A stretch of 8,281 nt of DNA from Clostridiales bacterium (GTDB taxonomy: Bacteria > Bacillota > Clostridia > Christensenellales > Aristaeellaceae): the NCBI GenBank assembly GCA_004557805.1, contig SFFS01000157.1, positions 1-8,281 on the forward strand. Direction: 5' to 3'. Below, one piece after another: positions 6,815 to 8,281 of this stretch (positions are counted from its first letter, which is position 1; every line of letters begins with the position of its first letter). Under the pieces are notes generated by a model. That model saw only the letters and a list, made by a program, of their open reading frames with translations. It was not told the origin of the DNA and made no database searches. Made by a program: the position numbers and the translations under genes.

Positions 6815-7712
6815 GCCGCTTTCCCTTCATCCCGCCGCCGCGATACATCCGCATTTTCAGCGCGCTCAGCGCCGTCAGCACGGCGGACGCAGCCGCCATA
6901 ACCGCCATGTTGTACTGGTACATCAGGTCGTAGCGCATGTACGAAACCGTATTGCCCATCGTGTAGCTGAACTGGAACATCGTGTTGCCGATGTTGCCCG
7001 TCTGCGTTTGCAGAAGCGCCATAAGCCCCAGCGCCGGGTTGAGAACGAACGCGACGGGAATATAGTCGATCTGCGTTACCGCAGCGCCGGGATAGCTCAT
7101 CGCATCGTACATCGCGGAAATCTGCTTCACATCGTGAATCAGCGGCAGAAGCGTCAGCACGCCCACGCCGAACACTGCCAGATAGCTGACCACCGTCGCG
7201 GTGATGGTGCGTTTGAACAGCGTTGAGCAGAACATGCCGATGCAAAGCGCCAGCAGCGCCGTCAGCAGCAGGAACGCTACGCCGGCGAGCACCTGTCCCA
7301 GCTCAGCCGCGCCGGTCACAATGGCCAGCGAAAGCACAGGCATCGACGAGAGCGCCAGCAGCGCAAGGAAGCCGAAACTCTCCAGCAGTTTTCCCAGCAC
7401 GAGCCGGCCCGCGCCCATGTTCGTCACCAGCAGCAGATCGAGCGTCTGCCGCTCGCGCTCGCCGCTGACGCTGCCCGCCGTCATCGCCGGTGCGACGAGC
7501 ACCAGCAGCACGAACTGCAGCGTCAGAATGGCCATATAGCCGTACAGCGTCTGCTGCATGTTCCGCAGCGTGAACGCAGGCCGCAGGAAGCAGGCGTAAA
7601 TCGTAAAATAGCCGATGAGAGAAAGCACGAACGCATAGATCGTAATCAGAAGCGGCGTGCGCACCGAGCGCATGCGTCTGCGCGCAGAAAAGGCGAGAAT
7701 CGGGTTATTCAT
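6807..7712 (-). CDS. ABC-2 type transporter permease
   Basis: The 301-residue protein has about six hydrophobic segments (roughly 20-42, 58-77, 114-133, 140-162, 170-192, 267-287). After the second segment comes PAMTAGSVSGERERQTLDLLL (78-95), the ABC-2 permease signature in the loop that contacts the ATPase. It forms the membrane part of an ATP-driven exporter with the ATPase encoded just upstream; substrate unknown. The start at 7712 lies within the end of the ATPase gene (ATGAATAA overlap of 8 bases) and is preceded by GGAGGTG, so translation is coupled. Its own end overlaps the start of the 443-residue protein by 8 bases, tying the three products into one operon. Related ABC-2 systems include the gliding-type and Nos-type exporters, but nothing here singles out one of them. 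Confidence 0.92.
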   Translation of the reverse strand: MNNPILAFSARRRMRSVRTPLLITIYAFVLSLIGYFTIYACFLRPAFTLRNMQQTLYGYMAILTLQFVLLVLVAPAMTAGSVSGERERQTLDLLLVTNMGAGRLVLGKLLESFGFLALLALSSMPVLSLAIVTGAAELGQVLAGVAFLLLTALLALCIGMFCSTLFKRTITATVVSYLAVFGVGVLTLLPLIHDVKQISAMYDAMSYPGAAVTQIDYIPVAFVLNPALGLMALLQTQTGNIGNTMFQFSYTMGNTVSYMRYDLMYQYNMAVMAAASAVLTALSALKMRMYRGGGMKGKRHA

Positions 7713-8281
7713 CCTTCGTCACCTCCATAAACACCTTTTCGAGGTTCAGCGGCGCGCGGTGGAAATCGACCACAGGCGCGCTGGCCGAAAGCGCACGCAG
7801 CAGCTGCGCGGCCTCCGCGTCTCCGCCCTCAAGGGCGACGGTCAGCGTGTTCTCGGCCTCACGGCCCACGCCAGTCACGCCGGGCTGCTGGCGAATGAGC
7901 GCCGTCGCGCGCTGAACGGTTTCCATGCCGGCGTCGCCCGCCAGCCGGATGACGACGGGCGCGTTGCCGTTCATATACTCGCCCAGCGCTTCCACCGTTC
8001 CGGAAAACACGAGCTTTCCGTGATCGATGATCGTCAGCGCGTCGCACATTTCGGAAAGCTCCGGCAGAATATGCGATGAGATGAGCACGGTCTTGCCCAT
8101 GCTTTTGAGCGTACGCAGGATGTTTTTCATTTCCGCGCGTGCGCGCGGATCCATCCCGGAGGCCGGCTCATCGAGGATGAGCAGCTTCGGATCGTGAATG
8201 AGCGCGCGGGCCAGGCAAAGCCGCTGCTTCATGCCGCGCGAGAGCACGTCCACGTAGCTTTCGCGCTTATCGGTGAGGTTC
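7705..8281 (-). CDS. ABC exporter ATP-binding protein, C-terminal 191 residues (N-terminus outside window)
   Basis: The frame is open to the right edge. The visible part starts shortly before the signature motif, here LSRGMKQRL (a known LSGGQ variant in ABC-2 ATPases), followed by Walker B LLILDEP with the D-loop SGMDP and the switch histidine in SSHIL. Walker A and the Q-loop lie beyond the window. The last 90 residues (from about VVIRLAG) form the C-terminal extension common in exporter ATPases of this type, ending LEKVFMEVTKDE. A GTG inside the visible part should not be taken as the start, because conserved-looking sequence continues upstream. It couples to the permease through the ATGAATAA overlap and powers export across the cytoplasmic membrane. 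Confidence 0.95.
   Translation of the reverse strand, partial: NLTDKRESYVDVLSRGMKQRLCLARALIHDPKLLILDEPASGMDPRARAEMKNILRTLKSMGKTVLISSHILPELSEMCDALTIIDHGKLVFSGTVEALGEYMNGNAPVVIRLAGDAGMETVQRATALIRQQPGVTGVGREAENTLTVALEGGDAEAAQLLRALSASAPVVDFHRAPLNLEKVFMEVTKDE

Noticed and set aside
5429..6901. Long plus-strand ORF of about 490 codons opposite the 443-residue gene
   Set aside because: It is rich in Arg, His and Ala, as expected for the antisense of a high-GC Ala-rich gene. The minus-strand frame has clear membrane segments, coupling overlaps and a ribosome binding site.
8251..8253. GTG as start of the ABC ATPase
   Set aside because: The frame stays open to the window edge with ATPase-like sequence, and an ABC ATPase must have a Walker A region upstream.

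Overview
The window is a patchwork. From about 1163 to the right end it is high-GC DNA (about 60-63% in the lines I counted), coding almost entirely on the minus strand, and typical of a gut-type clostridial Bacillota genome. The left 1.15 kb is made of pieces with different base composition and orientation: 1-870 on the plus strand at about 58% GC, and 873-1155 on the minus strand at about 46% GC. No RNA gene, CRISPR array, transposase or integrase is visible.

Right part, read in transcription order from 8281 to 1163. First comes the 3' part of an ABC exporter ATPase (7705-8281), then an ABC-2 type permease (6807-7712, 8-bp overlap), then a 443-residue membrane-anchored protein with an Ala-rich helical segment and a distinct C-terminal domain (5483-6814, 8-bp overlap). 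A 1.1-kb stretch with no recognised gene follows (4366-5482). It holds a tandem array of about 285-bp degenerate repeats (about 4519-5455), a GC-rich double-hairpin cassette (4423-4501) and a small hairpin in the leader of the next gene. Then come a MoxR-family AAA+ ATPase (3385-4365), a DUF58 protein with a vWA-like MIDAS (2514-3371) and a BatA-type vWA membrane protein (1163-2497), with gaps of only 13 and 16 bases. MoxR, DUF58 and vWA genes side by side are a classic chaperone-like module: the ATPase is thought to remodel or load a client with the vWA proteins as adaptors. Its adjacency to an ABC-2 exporter suggests a role at the cell envelope, but the substrate is unknown.

Left part. The BatA-like protein is not intact. 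After about residue 363 of 444 its sequence turns, in frame, into the MGS-like domain of carbamoyl-phosphate synthase large chain (CarB). That fragment (about 240 bp) stops out of its own register at 1163, next to an orphan C-terminal fragment of a protein resembling a radical-SAM enzyme (873 to about 1169). That in turn abuts, tail to tail, the first codons of an otherwise missing plus-strand gene (ATG at 843). Further left are a very strong rho-independent terminator (766-806), an unrecognised 188-residue acidic protein (175-741) and the 3' end of a murB-like gene (2-178).

Two successive orphan gene fragments of about 240 and 295 bp, with changes of frame, orientation and GC, look more like an assembly or library chimera than a natural locus. 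A real recombination scar cannot be excluded from the sequence alone. I do not see a clearly new biological system. The best leads are the 443-residue partner of the MoxR/DUF58/vWA module and the tandem repeat array between the two halves of this gene cluster.
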